The notes: generated by a model from the sequence alone, not told the origin. A DNA stretch of 64,000 nt from Flavobacteriaceae bacterium D16 (GCA_021295155.1 JAJTJC010000035.1:248001-312000), one strand, 5' to 3'; counted from the stretch's first letter, positions 35,749 to 45,303 are shown. Program-made: numbers and translations.

Positions 35749-36748
35749 ACTTAAACGTATTGTAAAGGCCTTTGAACATGCAAAAGAAAAAGGCAAAAAA
35801 ACCGTGCTGGCCACAGTTGTTCACGTTGAAGGTTCTTCTTACAGAAAACCCGGTGTACAGATGTTGATTTCAGAAGATGGACAGATGACAGGGGCAGTCA
35901 GTGGCGGATGTGTTGAAAAGGAGGTGAATCGGCAGGCACAGGATGTATTTATTCAGGGTATTGCTAAAATGATGACCTATGATGGCCGTTACAGACTGGG
36001 TTGCGAAGGGATTCTTTACATCCTGATAGAACCCTTTATGCCTGACGAAAACTGGTTAAAGGAATTCTGGAATGCAATTGCTAAAAGAACAAGTCTGGTC
36101 TTTAGGAGCTATTTCGAGCTAAGGGAAGAAGTAGATAAGGCTTTTGGCAGTACCCTTACCTTCTCATCAGGGACTCATGAAGTTAGAGCGGGATTTCGCG
36201 TATCCAGCAGGATGGAAACCTTTGAATACGTTTTAAATCCATGCTTTAAATTGATCATAGTTGGAACGGAGCACGATGCGGTAAAACTCTGTGCCTTGGC
36301 TGCGCTGATGGGTTGGGAGGTAACTATAGTGGCGCCTCCTGCAGAGCAAAAATCTGCAAGTGATTTTCAGGGAGCACAGCAGTTTATAAATACAGACCCT
36401 GAGGAATTTCAAACGCATGCAATTGATTCTGAAACTGCTGTTATTCTGATGACTCATAATTTTGCCAAGGACCTGGCATATTTGCTTGCACTTAAAGAAG
36501 CTAAACCGGCTTACCTGGGACTGCTTGGACCAGCTAACCGGCGTGAAAAACTTCTTGATGCCATGATTGAAAGGTATCCGGAGGTTACTGAATCATACCT
36601 CGATTCTATTTATGGCCCTGCAGGACTGAATTTAGGCAGTGAAACACCTGAGGAAATATCCATTTCAATTCTTTCTGAAATTCTTGCTGTGGTCCGGGAC
36701 AAGGATCCAATCCTCTTGAAAAATAAAAAAGGAACGATACATAGCTAA
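35738..36748 (+). CDS. xdhC: XdhC/CoxI family molybdenum cofactor chaperone
   Basis: This 336-residue protein has the XdhC N-terminal domain (VLATVVHVEGSSYRKPGVQM, AVSGGCVEKEV, LGCEGILYILIEP). A Rossmann domain follows (LIIVGTEHDAVKLCALAALMGWEV) and ends in YLGLLGPANRREKLL and SIYGPAGLNLGSETPEEISIS. XdhC binds the finished cofactor, helps to insert the terminal sulfur ligand, and protects the cofactor until it enters xanthine-oxidase-family enzymes. Its presence links the operon to the IorAB-like enzyme. It overlaps moeA by 11 bases and the next gene by one base. Confidence 0.92.
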   Translation: MTHELKRIVKAFEHAKEKGKKTVLATVVHVEGSSYRKPGVQMLISEDGQMTGAVSGGCVEKEVNRQAQDVFIQGIAKMMTYDGRYRLGCEGILYILIEPFMPDENWLKEFWNAIAKRTSLVFRSYFELREEVDKAFGSTLTFSSGTHEVRAGFRVSSRMETFEYVLNPCFKLIIVGTEHDAVKLCALAALMGWEVTIVAPPAEQKSASDFQGAQQFINTDPEEFQTHAIDSETAVILMTHNFAKDLAYLLALKEAKPAYLGLLGPANRREKLLDAMIERYPEVTESYLDSIYGPAGLNLGSETPEEISISILSEILAVVRDKDPILLKNKKGTIHS

Positions 36749-37347
36749 TGCCGGATGATATTAAAATTCTGATTTTAGCAGCAGGAAAAGGGCATCGCAT
36801 GGGGAGCACTAAACAGTTGCTTCCCTATCAGCAGCAAACACTTTTGGGTTCGGTTATTGAGCTGGCGAATTCACTTTCCCTGGGGAAACCCCTTGTTGTA
36901 CTGGGTTATGAAGCTGAGGAAATCCTATCCACACTCGGTGATGTTCAGGCAGAGTTCATTACTAATTACGATTGGTCAAAAGGTATGGGTAATACCCTTT
37001 CTGAAGCTGTTAAGGCCGCTTCCGATCATAAAACAAATGTACAGGCCGTACTGGTCCTGTTGGCAGACCAACCCAGGGTTACCAGGGCCCATTTGCTACG
37101 GCTGGTCCAAGCCTATCTGCAGGAAAAATATCGGATAATTGCCACTAAATATTCAAATGGGGGAGGTGTTCCCGCAATTTTTGACAAATCTATATTTCCT
37201 GATCTTATGAAGCTGGAGGGTGATCAGGGTGCCAGACAGATCATTCGCAACCATGCCGAGGTGGGATTATTTGTGTCGGATGATGAAGAGGTATGGGACA
37301 TAGATACACCGGATGATTACCAACGATTACTGGGTAAAGACCAATAG
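36748..37347 (+). CDS. MocA-like molybdenum cofactor cytidylyltransferase
   Basis: This 199-residue nucleotidyltransferase starts with ILILAAGKGHRMGSTKQLLP, the LAAG-x-S-x-R-M-G-x-x-K-x-L-L pattern of MocA/YgbJ-like enzymes. VLVLLADQPRVTRAHL provides the metal-binding Asp, and GGGVPAIFDKSIFPDLMKL and DIDTPDDYQRL complete the family pattern. MocA makes the cytosine dinucleotide form used by many bacterial xanthine-oxidase-type enzymes and commonly sits beside xdhC. The stop of xdhC (TAA) overlaps this ATG by one base. It is the last gene of the operon. Confidence 0.88.
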   Translation: MPDDIKILILAAGKGHRMGSTKQLLPYQQQTLLGSVIELANSLSLGKPLVVLGYEAEEILSTLGDVQAEFITNYDWSKGMGNTLSEAVKAASDHKTNVQAVLVLLADQPRVTRAHLLRLVQAYLQEKYRIIATKYSNGGGVPAIFDKSIFPDLMKLEGDQGARQIIRNHAEVGLFVSDDEEVWDIDTPDDYQRLLGKDQ

Positions 37348-37477
37348 GGTTTTTTAGAGATTCAATAGATATTAATTATAAGAACAAGAATCATCGATAC
37401 CTGAAATATTTAATTCCGAAATACCGTACATTTAATCAAAGAATCCGCTTTAACCCTTAAGAATAACGCTCTACATT

Positions 37478-38566
37478 ATGCATTTAAGAATTGCTATTTA
37501 CCTTTTGTTACTGTTCTATATGAGTTTTGGATATGGACAGGAAATGTCCTTTGAAGAATATAACCCGCCGAGTACCCTGGTAGTTCCGGGGGAAGAAATA
37601 CCACGGGCAAAATTCCCCTTTGTGGATATTCATAGTCATCAATTCAGGATGGCTACCCAGGATCTTTCTGAACTGGTCAGGGATATGGATCAAATCAATA
37701 TGGCGGTAATGGTCAATTTGAGTGGACGTTCCGGAGAACAGTTAAAACGTGCAGTTGAAAACGTATCACAGAACTATCCCAACAGATTTGTGGTTTTTGC
37801 TAATATCAATTTTGATGGTATTGGGAATCCTGGCTGGACTGAAAAAGCAGTTCGCCAGTTAGAAACTGATGTGAATAATGGAGCTAGAGGATTAAAAATT
37901 TACAAGAGCCTTGGGCTTAGGCACCAGGATATTAAAGGTAAGCGGGTTGCAGTGGACGATGAGCGCTTGGATCCTATCTGGGCTAAATGCGGGGAATTAG
38001 GAATTCCGGTATTAATCCATTCTGCTGATCCGAAGTCTTTCTGGGATCCCATGGATAGTAATAATGAAAGATGGCTGGAATTGAAAACGCGGCCAGGACG
38101 TAAGCGTTCTGATACAAATCCCGTTCCATGGCAGCAGATCATAGATGAGCAACACCGAATGTTTAAAAAACATCCAAAAACGCATTTCATCAATGCCCAC
38201 ATGGGCTGGCACGCTAATAACCTGGCTAAGCTATCCGAGTTTATGGAAGAAATACCCAATATGTATGTTGGAATAGGAGCAATAATTGCGGAACTGGGCA
38301 GACAACCCAGGTTTGCACATGAGTTTTTCGTGAGGTATCAGGATCGTATTCTCTTTGGAAAGGACGCCTGGAATCCGAGCGAATTCCCTACTTATTTCCG
38401 AGTTTTGGAAAGTGATGATGAATATTTTCCCTATTACAAGAAATATCATGCCTTCTGGTCGATGTATGGTTTGAACCTTCCGGATGAAGTACTGCGCAAA
38501 GTCTATTACAAAAACGCACTTAAACTCTTGCCCGCTATGGACAAAAGTTTATTCCCTGAGGAATAA
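37478..38566 (+). CDS. Exported amidohydrolase (amidohydrolase_2 type)
   Basis: The protein has 362 residues and a signal peptide (IYLLLLFYMSFGYGQ). The TIM-barrel metal-dependent hydrolase motifs are FVDIHSHQFR (H-x-H on strand 1), GLKIYKSLGL, VLIHSADP, FINAHMGWH (His on a later strand), and ILFGKDAWNP, where the Asp follows a Lys (the family usually has G-S/T-D). Members include decarboxylases and lactonases of the ACMSD-like group; the substrate is unknown. It starts 130 bases after the molybdenum operon and could belong to a following run of secreted proteins. Confidence 0.82.
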   Translation: MHLRIAIYLLLLFYMSFGYGQEMSFEEYNPPSTLVVPGEEIPRAKFPFVDIHSHQFRMATQDLSELVRDMDQINMAVMVNLSGRSGEQLKRAVENVSQNYPNRFVVFANINFDGIGNPGWTEKAVRQLETDVNNGARGLKIYKSLGLRHQDIKGKRVAVDDERLDPIWAKCGELGIPVLIHSADPKSFWDPMDSNNERWLELKTRPGRKRSDTNPVPWQQIIDEQHRMFKKHPKTHFINAHMGWHANNLAKLSEFMEEIPNMYVGIGAIIAELGRQPRFAHEFFVRYQDRILFGKDAWNPSEFPTYFRVLESDDEYFPYYKKYHAFWSMYGLNLPDEVLRKVYYKNALKLLPAMDKSLFPEE

Positions 38567-38601
38567 TCCATCAGGGTATTAGTAACATTGATTTTTTTAA
38601 A

Positions 38602-40812
38602 ATGTTCTGTAAAACTGTATATAAACTATCAATTGAGATTTACAGACCTATTGTTCTTTGTTTTGTACTCTATTTTAGTTTTCTGGCCACAGGAATTGCT
38701 CAAAAAGAAAATGCAACATATACCTTAGAAATTAAGCAGACCAATGGTCCTATAGTTATAGACGGTATTGCCAATGACAGGGCATGGCAGGATAACGATG
38801 TGGCAGATGATTTCTTCATGGTACTGCCCATGGATGAAGGGAAGGCTACTCAAAAAAGTGAAATACGGATGGCCTATGATCAGGAGTTCATCTACCTGGT
38901 GGCCACTTTTTATAACAATACCCCGGGGCCAAATTATGTGGAATCCCTAAGGAGAGACTTTGAATTTGGTAAGAATGACAATTTCCTGCTTTTTTTAGAC
39001 CCTTTTAATAATCAGACAACGGGATTTACATTCGGATCTAATGCCGCTGGAGCGCAATGGGATGGGACAATGTTTGCAGGAAGTTCAGTTGATCTTAGTT
39101 GGGACAGTAAATGGATATCTGCGGTTACCCGGGATGAGGAAAAATGGGTTTTTGAAATGGCGCTTCCTTTTAAATCGATTCGATATGAGAAAGGTGTCAA
39201 GGAATGGGGAATCAATTTCAGCAGGCTTGATCTAAAAACCAGTGAGAAATCCAGTTGGACCCCTATACCCAGACAGTTTCCCACTTCGTCTCTAGCGCTT
39301 GCTGGTGTATTGGTGTGGGACAAGCCGCCACCAGCTCCAAAAATTAACCTTTCAGTTATTCCCTATGTGCTTGCAGAAAGATCTCAGGATCTTGACAATA
39401 TAAGTAGCACGGATACCAAAATAGGAGGGGATGTAAAATTTAGTCTTACGTCTTCCCTGAACTTAGACCTTACGGTAAACCCTGATTTCTCCCAGGTTGA
39501 AGTAGACCGCCAGGTAACCAACCTGGACCGGTTTGAACTCTTTTTCCCGGAAAGAAGGCAGTTTTTCCTTGAAAATGCCGACCTGTTTGCAAACTTCGGA
39601 TATGAGACCATACGCCCTTTTTTTTCACGTCGAATAGGACTGGGAGTACCTATTGATGCCGGAGCACGAGTTAGTGGAAACCTGAATGAAAATTGGAGAC
39701 TGGGTATCATGGATATTCAAACGTCATCGGTATCTGAAACAGGAAGGCCTGCTCAGAATTTTGGGGTCATCTCCCTGCAGCGAAAGGTTTTTAGCCGCTC
39801 CAACATTGGATTGATGTTTGTGAATAAGGAATCCTTTCGATATCCCGAAGAAAATGATTCCTTAAGAACCGTGTTTCCTAAGTTTAATCGCAACCTGGGT
39901 CTTGAATATAACCTGGCTTCTGCAGATAATTTGTGGTCTGGCAAGGCCTTCGTACTGCAATCTTTTGCGCCAAATGAAGATGACCGCGGACTTACTCAAG
40001 CCGCTAATATTTCTTATAAAAACAGGCAATGGTCCTGGGGCATCCAGGAAGAATCAGTTGCCAGGACCTATTCGGCAGAAGTAGGCTTTGTCCCCAGGGA
40101 CAGTTATATACGGCTGAGTGGTTTTGGAGGATATCTATTTTTTCCCAAAAAAGGCCCCATTGTTAGTCATGGACCTAAGCTAACGGCTAGTCACTTCTTT
40201 GATCCCAACTTCCGTAGTACAGATTATCAAAACGCGGTGGGCTATGCCCTTAATTACAGGAACAGAAGTGTATTGAGCATGGAACTAATCAACGAATTTG
40301 TCGAGTTACTGGAGCCTTTTGACCCCACAAGAACTGGTAAGGATTCCTTGCAGACAGGTACCACCGGAAGGTGGAATACCTTAAAATTGAGCTACAATTC
40401 CAAACCACAGGGTTTATTCCGGTATTCCGTTAATTCCAGTATAGGAGGATATTATGAAGAGGGAACAAGATTCAATTTGACTTCTGAAATGGGATATAGG
40501 TTCCAGCCATATGTCAGCCTGAGTTCTAATATCAGTTACAATAACATCAGTCTTCCAGCCCCATGGAACACTACTGAATTCTGGTTAATTGGATCCAAAG
40601 TGGATATCACCTTTACCAATAAACTCTTTTTCGCTACACTTTTCCAATACAATGAACAGTCCCGTAATTTTAACCTGAACTCCCGTTTCCAATGGCGTTA
40701 TAAGCCGGCTTCAGATCTGTTTTTGGTCTTCACAAGGAACCAGCGCATAACCCCTTTTACAGGGGATATATGGTCGCTTACACTTAAATTAACCTATTGG
40801 TTCAACCCGTAA
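38602..40812 (+). CDS. DUF5916 family protein with CBM9-like N-terminal domain
   Basis: The protein has 736 residues with an N-terminal signal (IVLCFVLYFSFLATGIAQ). Residues about 45-240 look like a family 9 carbohydrate-binding domain (IVIDGIANDRAWQ, FIYLVATFYNN, WVFEMALPFKSI). The remainder fits DUF5916, with NPDFSQVEVDRQVTNLDRF and FFPERRQFFLENADLF, and then many beta-strands consistent with an outer-membrane barrel; the last residues are LTLKLTYWFNP. The family is very common in Bacteroidota and of unknown function. It starts 35 bases after the amidohydrolase gene. The N-terminus before the signal is somewhat long, and the ATG at 38602 is the best start. Confidence 0.88.
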   Translation: MFCKTVYKLSIEIYRPIVLCFVLYFSFLATGIAQKENATYTLEIKQTNGPIVIDGIANDRAWQDNDVADDFFMVLPMDEGKATQKSEIRMAYDQEFIYLVATFYNNTPGPNYVESLRRDFEFGKNDNFLLFLDPFNNQTTGFTFGSNAAGAQWDGTMFAGSSVDLSWDSKWISAVTRDEEKWVFEMALPFKSIRYEKGVKEWGINFSRLDLKTSEKSSWTPIPRQFPTSSLALAGVLVWDKPPPAPKINLSVIPYVLAERSQDLDNISSTDTKIGGDVKFSLTSSLNLDLTVNPDFSQVEVDRQVTNLDRFELFFPERRQFFLENADLFANFGYETIRPFFSRRIGLGVPIDAGARVSGNLNENWRLGIMDIQTSSVSETGRPAQNFGVISLQRKVFSRSNIGLMFVNKESFRYPEENDSLRTVFPKFNRNLGLEYNLASADNLWSGKAFVLQSFAPNEDDRGLTQAANISYKNRQWSWGIQEESVARTYSAEVGFVPRDSYIRLSGFGGYLFFPKKGPIVSHGPKLTASHFFDPNFRSTDYQNAVGYALNYRNRSVLSMELINEFVELLEPFDPTRTGKDSLQTGTTGRWNTLKLSYNSKPQGLFRYSVNSSIGGYYEEGTRFNLTSEMGYRFQPYVSLSSNISYNNISLPAPWNTTEFWLIGSKVDITFTNKLFFATLFQYNEQSRNFNLNSRFQWRYKPASDLFLVFTRNQRITPFTGDIWSLTLKLTYWFNP

Positions 40813-40914
40813 TCAACCAAAGTATGGTAAAATCACCCTTAAATCCCTTTAGGATAATACTTGGAAGGTAATATTTCGATATTTTTAGGAACAATTCAAA
40901 CTAAACTCAGCTAG

Positions 40915-42798
40915 ATGAAAGCAGTACATCCATTCTTGACATTACTTCTTATTATTTTTTCATTCACATTTCTACAGGCACAGCAGGATATACTAGCTGA
41001 GCTGGAGGAAATAGCCATAGTTGATCAGAAGGTCATGATGCCTATGCGGGATGGAATTAGGTTAGCCACGGATATATACCGTCCAAAAACGGACCAACCT
41101 GTACCTATTATATTTTCCCGTACTCCCTATAATTTTAATTCCTGGGGAGATGGGGAGCAACGCACAAGAACTGCCAGGAGGGCCTATCAGGCAGTAAAAC
41201 GCGGGTATGCCTATGTGGTTCAAAATGAACGCGGAAGATATTATTCCGAGGGAGAATGGGATATTCTGGGTACACCGCTAACCGATGGATATGATGCTTT
41301 TTCCTGGATGAAGGATCAATCCTGGTCCAATGGTAAAATTGGATTGATTGGTTGTTCCTCAACCGCAGAATGGCAGATGGCGGTGGCTGCTTTGGACCAT
41401 CCTTCGCTTGCTGCAATGGTTCCACAAGGATTTGGCGCCGGTGTTGGCAGGGTTGGTGATTTTATGGAGCAGGGTAACTGGTACCGGGGTGGCGCTGAGC
41501 AACTTTTATTTTTTGCCTGGTTGTATGGAGTGGAGCATGACAAATTCAAGCCTCGTATCCCGAAAGGGGCAACACAGGAAGATCTGATTCGCATTTCCAG
41601 ATTTTATGACCTGGCACCAGAAAACCCCAGGGTAGATATGTCTGAAGCTTTGGCGCATCTTCCCATTCAGGATATTCTCCAGAATATAAATGGGAAGCGG
41701 GAAATTTTCGACAAAATGGTCAGACGCACACCCATGCACGAAGACTGGTTTAAAGGGGGGCTTTACCATGATGATATGGAAATCCCGGTTCCCAGTTTTT
41801 GGTTTGCTTCCTGGTACGACGTTTCTATAAGCCCCAATCTGGCACTTTTTAATCATGTACGGAAAAACGCTAAAGATGCCAAGGTTAGGGACAATCAATA
41901 CCTGGTAATCGCCCCTACTTTACACTGTGCTTACACCCGTGCCACAGAAAACACTATTGTAGGTGAACGTAGTGTAGGTGATGCACGCCTCAATTACGAT
42001 GAACAAATCTATGCCTGGTTTGATCTTTGGCTAAAAGGGGAACAAAATGATTTTAAGGAAAAAACGCCTCGGGTACAGTACTATACCATGGGTATCAATA
42101 AATGGCAATCATCAGAAACCTGGCCACCACAAGGAGTTCAAAACACGACCTTTTATTTAAACAGTTCAGGAAAGGCGAATAGTCTTTATGGTGATGGTAG
42201 ACTTGATGTAGATAAACCTAATGAAAAAGATAATCCGGATGGGTTCACTTATGATCCTATGAATCCGGTGACCAGCTATGGAGGGAACGTCTGTTGTACT
42301 GGAAATGCGGTCAGAGGCGGATCCTTTGACCAGCAAGTTATGGAAACCAGGAACGACATACTCGTATATACTTCAGAACCCCTTACGGAAGGAAAGGAAG
42401 TCTCGGGATTTATTGAATCTACCCTCTACGTTAGCTCAGATGCCAAAGACACTGATTTCACCATCAAGCTTATTGACGTATACCCTGATGGCAGGGCCTA
42501 TAACCTGGATGAAACCATACAACGCGTTCGTTACCGTGAGGGATATGACAAAGAAGTCTTTATGAAAGAAGGGGAGGTATACAAAGTGAATTTAACGCCC
42601 ATGGCCACCAGTAATTACTTTAAAAAGGGACATCGTATACGCATTGAGGTATCCAGCAGTAATTTTCCAAGATTTGCAAGGAATCTAAATACGGGTGGAC
42701 GAAATTATGATGAAAAAGAAGGGGTAGTGGCTAATAACAAAGTCCATCATTCCAAAAAGTTTCCTTCCCATATAGTTATCCCATTTGTAGAGAAATAG
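40915..42798 (+). CDS. CocE/NonD family hydrolase (X-Pro dipeptidyl-peptidase S15 type)
   Basis: The protein has 627 residues and a signal peptide ([17 protein letters not shown]). The alpha/beta-hydrolase part begins [17 protein letters not shown], with [15 protein letters not shown] and the nucleophile elbow [13 protein letters not shown]; the usual G-x-S-Y-G-G is G-C-S-S-T-A, so Ser is kept but the context differs. The C-terminal jelly-roll domain (about 390-620) is typical ([30 protein letters not shown]). Members hydrolyse esters or peptides; exact substrate unknown. A terminator follows directly, so the next gene is transcribed separately. Confidence 0.87.
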   Translation: MKAVHPFLTLLLIIFSFTFLQAQQDILAELEEIAIVDQKVMMPMRDGIRLATDIYRPKTDQPVPIIFSRTPYNFNSWGDGEQRTRTARRAYQAVKRGYAYVVQNERGRYYSEGEWDILGTPLTDGYDAFSWMKDQSWSNGKIGLIGCSSTAEWQMAVAALDHPSLAAMVPQGFGAGVGRVGDFMEQGNWYRGGAEQLLFFAWLYGVEHDKFKPRIPKGATQEDLIRISRFYDLAPENPRVDMSEALAHLPIQDILQNINGKREIFDKMVRRTPMHEDWFKGGLYHDDMEIPVPSFWFASWYDVSISPNLALFNHVRKNAKDAKVRDNQYLVIAPTLHCAYTRATENTIVGERSVGDARLNYDEQIYAWFDLWLKGEQNDFKEKTPRVQYYTMGINKWQSSETWPPQGVQNTTFYLNSSGKANSLYGDGRLDVDKPNEKDNPDGFTYDPMNPVTSYGGNVCCTGNAVRGGSFDQQVMETRNDILVYTSEPLTEGKEVSGFIESTLYVSSDAKDTDFTIKLIDVYPDGRAYNLDETIQRVRYREGYDKEVFMKEGEVYKVNLTPMATSNYFKKGHRIRIEVSSSNFPRFARNLNTGGRNYDEKEGVVANNKVHHSKKFPSHIVIPFVEK

Positions 42799-42828
42799 CC
42801 CGCAAACGCTGATAATTATGAAAACATT

Positions 42829-42852
42829 AAGGCCCTTAGTTGGGCCTTCTTT
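42829..42852 (+). terminator. Intrinsic terminator of the CocE-type hydrolase gene
   Basis: AAGGCCC (42829-42835) and GGGCCTT (42842-42848) form a 7-base stem, followed by CTTT. Its position rules out the frame start at 42818 for the next gene. Confidence 0.8.
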
Positions 42853-42865
42853 GTATCTTATATTC

Positions 42866-43510
42866 ATGAGAACTCGTATAAAGTATTTGTTACTGCTCCT
42901 GCTGGCTTCCGGTATAAGCCAGGCCCAATACAAGGAACCAGATTGGGACTACAGGGATCAATGGATGGATGTTGATCGTATATTCAGGATGGGTGGGATT
43001 ACCCCTGGAGATACGGTAGCCGATATTGGCTGCCATGAAGGGTATCTTAGTATGCACCTGGCCCAAACTGTAGGTAAATTGGGACAGGTATATTCGGTAG
43101 ATGTAAGGGAAGACAGGCTAAAGAAACTTCTTGAACATGCAAGGATAAGAAAGCTCACGAATATCCAGACTATCCTGGGTGATTATGACAATCCCCACTT
43201 ACCTCAAGGGCAACTGGATGTAGTTCTGATTGTAGACACCTATCACGAAATAGGGTCTTATATGACGGTACTGGAACATATAAGACGGTCTTTGAAACCG
43301 AAAGGACGGCTTATAATTCTGGAAAAACTAAAAGAACATGCCCGGAATAAGAGCAGGGACGAACAGGTGCGTTCACATACCTTGTCGCGTAAATACGTAA
43401 AGCAGGAACTTCGGAAGGCGGGCTTTGGAATAGTCACTGAAATCAAGGATATGGGAAAATGGGAAGAGGAAGAGGATAAAACCATGTGGTTGCTAGTAGC
43501 CGAAAAATAA
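42866..43510 (+). CDS. SAM-dependent class I methyltransferase with export signal
   Basis: I start at ATG 42866, 16 codons inside the longest frame, because the upstream terminator hairpin would otherwise lie in the gene and because this ATG opens a clean signal peptide (YLLLLLLASGISQAQ). The mature part is a class I methyltransferase: GDTVADIGCHEGYLSMHLA (motif I), VYSVDVREDRLKKLLEHA, VVLIVDTYHEIGSY, LKPKGRLIILEKL. The signal is puzzling, because S-adenosylmethionine is made in the cytoplasm. The next gene encodes a second methyltransferase with a signal peptide. The substrate is unknown. Confidence 0.85.
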   Translation: MRTRIKYLLLLLLASGISQAQYKEPDWDYRDQWMDVDRIFRMGGITPGDTVADIGCHEGYLSMHLAQTVGKLGQVYSVDVREDRLKKLLEHARIRKLTNIQTILGDYDNPHLPQGQLDVVLIVDTYHEIGSYMTVLEHIRRSLKPKGRLIILEKLKEHARNKSRDEQVRSHTLSRKYVKQELRKAGFGIVTEIKDMGKWEEEEDKTMWLLVAEK

Positions 43511-43543
43511 TTAGGGTAAGGTCCCCTAATGATCAGGATCATT
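43511..43543. promoter_or_regulatory. Two adjacent inverted repeats between the exported methyltransferase genes
   Basis: TTAGGG (43511-43516) pairs with CCCTAA (43524-43529). Directly after, AATGATC AG GATCATT (43528-43543) is a perfect 7-base-arm palindrome that shares two bases with the first repeat. No T run follows, so this is more likely an operator or RNA structure than a terminator. Confidence 0.35.
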
Positions 43544-43601
43544 GCAAATGCCGGCTTAACTCCTCATTTTAGAACAACTTGTACTTTTTAAATTGTAAAT
43601 C

Positions 43602-44297
43602 ATGTTGCTCCGAATACTTACCTTAGGTTTTCTCTTATCTATATCATTTCCTTATGCCCAGGAAGATTACGGTAGATTGCGACAAGATATGGTCAATACC
43701 CAGCTAAAGACGCGGGATATCTATCAGAAAACTACTCTGGATGCCATGCTTAAGGTACCCAGGCATATTTTTGTGCCAGATAATGTAAAACCATATGCCT
43801 ATACAGATGGTCCGCTTTCCATAGGGGAGGGGCAGACCATTTCACAGCCCTACATAGTTGCTTTCATGACCCAGGCACTCAAACTAAATCGGAATAGCCG
43901 AGTCCTGGAGGTTGGAACCGGATCCGGATATCAAGCGGCGGTTCTAGGTGAAATAGTAGACTCAGTTTTCACAATTGAAATAGTGGAACCCCTGGGCAAG
44001 CGGGCCAGGAAAACACTGCAGAAGTTGGGGTATTCAAATGTTGTTGTTCGTATTGGAGACGGATACCATGGCTGGGAAGAAAAATCCCCCTTTGACGCTA
44101 TAATGGTCACGGCCGGCGCAGAAAAGGTACCAGAACCCCTTTTGGAACAATTGAAAGATGGAGGTAAAATGATTATTCCAGTGGGACCACATCGAGGCAT
44201 CAGACAATTAGTTTTGCTGGAAAAGAAAGGTGATAGAATAAAGCGACGGAATATGATGGCAGTCCGATTTGTACCTTTTGTTCGTCCTGAAGACTAA
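43602..44297 (+). CDS. pcm: Protein-L-isoaspartate O-methyltransferase with signal peptide
   Basis: The protein has 231 residues: a signal peptide (ILTLGFLLSISFPYAQ) followed by the whole PCMT fold. KVPRHIFVPDNVKPYAYTDG and SIGEGQTISQPYIVAFMTQ are the family signature. VLEVGTGSGYQAAVLGEI is SAM motif I, and FDAIMVTAGAEKVPEPLLEQL and GGKMIIPVG complete it. PCMT methylates isoaspartyl residues to start their repair. Cytoplasmic location is the rule; here export is predicted, next to another exported methyltransferase. Periplasmic supply of SAM is unexplained. A 91-base gap containing two inverted repeats separates the genes. Confidence 0.92.
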   Translation: MLLRILTLGFLLSISFPYAQEDYGRLRQDMVNTQLKTRDIYQKTTLDAMLKVPRHIFVPDNVKPYAYTDGPLSIGEGQTISQPYIVAFMTQALKLNRNSRVLEVGTGSGYQAAVLGEIVDSVFTIEIVEPLGKRARKTLQKLGYSNVVVRIGDGYHGWEEKSPFDAIMVTAGAEKVPEPLLEQLKDGGKMIIPVGPHRGIRQLVLLEKKGDRIKRRNMMAVRFVPFVRPED

Positions 44298-44405
44298 CCA
44301 TAGTTCGTCCTTGTACATGAGACTATTGTGAATTTAAAGCTATGTTTTTGAACACTAAAAGAAAGTTACTTTCGTTTTACAGGCATAAATCTCACAAATC
44401 GTATT

Positions 44406-45200
44406 ATGAAAAACTTCTTTCAATTTTCGAATCCCCTGATTCTTTTGTTTACCATTAGTCTTTTCATGACCAGTTGTAGTGAAGATCAGGAAAACCAACT
44501 TAATGAGGCCCAGTTATCCCAATCAGAATTAAGAACAATTCTGGAAGCCGATGCTATTTCCGCTACTGCAGATAGTGTTCTTGCGGAACTGTATGCTTCT
44601 GGTAGTTCTCAATCTGGAAGAAATGCACCAGAGTGCTACGAAGTAAGTTACACAGAGACCGGATTTACAGTAGTATTCAATAATTGTGTGCTAAATGGCA
44701 CAGATAATGCCAATGGAACAGTAACTGTTGTATACAGCGCAGAACCGGGAACCGCTTCTTTCACAGCTACTTATGTTGATTTCTATGTTGGAAACGTAAA
44801 ACTGAATGGGACGAGGAGCTTCACCATATTAGGAGACCCCAACCAAAGTGCTATTTCTTTTTCCGTAACAAGTGATATGACCGCTGAATTTTCCGATGAA
44901 TCTGTCATTATTGAAAATGGCAGCAGAGTATTCACTTTTGCCTTTGGAGATAGTTTAGAAACAAGCTCATATAGTATTTCCGGTTCCTGGGAATTACAAG
45001 TAAATGCAGATGAGTACGCTGTAAATATCACTTCTGATCTCGAAGGTGCTCTTAGTTGTGGGTACCTGACTTCCGGGACTATGGAGGTCAATAAAAACGG
45101 TCTACAGGTCACCGTTGACTTTGGCGATGGAACCTGCGATAATATTGCAACCATCATTTATCCAAATGGGGTGTCGGAGGATGTTACCTTAGTTGATTAA
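44406..45200 (+). CDS. Lipoprotein of unknown function, beta-rich
   Basis: The protein has 264 residues with a lipoprotein signal (LILLFTISLFMTSC). The mature part is acidic, rich in Ser, Thr and Asn and alternates like a beta-sandwich (FTVVFNNCVLNGTDNANGTV; ISFSVTSDMTAEFSDES; GLQVTVDFGDGTCDN). Four cysteines (in PECYE, NNCVL, SCGYL, GTCDN) could form two disulfides in the periplasm. I do not recognise a named family; similar proteins occur in Flavobacteriia as cell-surface lipoproteins. It is single and followed by its own hairpin. Confidence 0.7.
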   Translation: MKNFFQFSNPLILLFTISLFMTSCSEDQENQLNEAQLSQSELRTILEADAISATADSVLAELYASGSSQSGRNAPECYEVSYTETGFTVVFNNCVLNGTDNANGTVTVVYSAEPGTASFTATYVDFYVGNVKLNGTRSFTILGDPNQSAISFSVTSDMTAEFSDESVIIENGSRVFTFAFGDSLETSSYSISGSWELQVNADEYAVNITSDLEGALSCGYLTSGTMEVNKNGLQVTVDFGDGTCDNIATIIYPNGVSEDVTLVD

Positions 45201-45216
45201 TATAATCTATAACCAT

Positions 45217-45257
45217 AAAACACACTTCCTTATCGTTAATCCTTAGGGGTGTTTTTT
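45217..45257 (+). terminator. Probable terminator of the lipoprotein gene
   Basis: AAAACAC (45217-45223) pairs with GTGTTTT (45249-45255), and a T run follows. The inner loop pairs only partly, so this is weaker than the other hairpins. Confidence 0.5.
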
Positions 45258-45276
45258 ATAGAAATAAAGCATAGAA

Positions 45277-45303
45277 AAAGGGCAACATTTGTTGCCCTTC
45301 TTT
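45277..45303 (-). terminator. Terminator of the three-gene microprotein unit
   Basis: AAGGGCAAC and GTTGCCCTT form a 9-base stem around a 4-base loop. On the - strand it is followed by TTTTTC. It lies 42 bases beyond the last microprotein stop. It may also stop convergent + strand transcription. Confidence 0.75.

Noticed and set aside
42818-42865. Upstream start of the exported methyltransferase
   Set aside because: This segment contains the terminator of the previous gene, and a signal peptide begins at ATG 42866.
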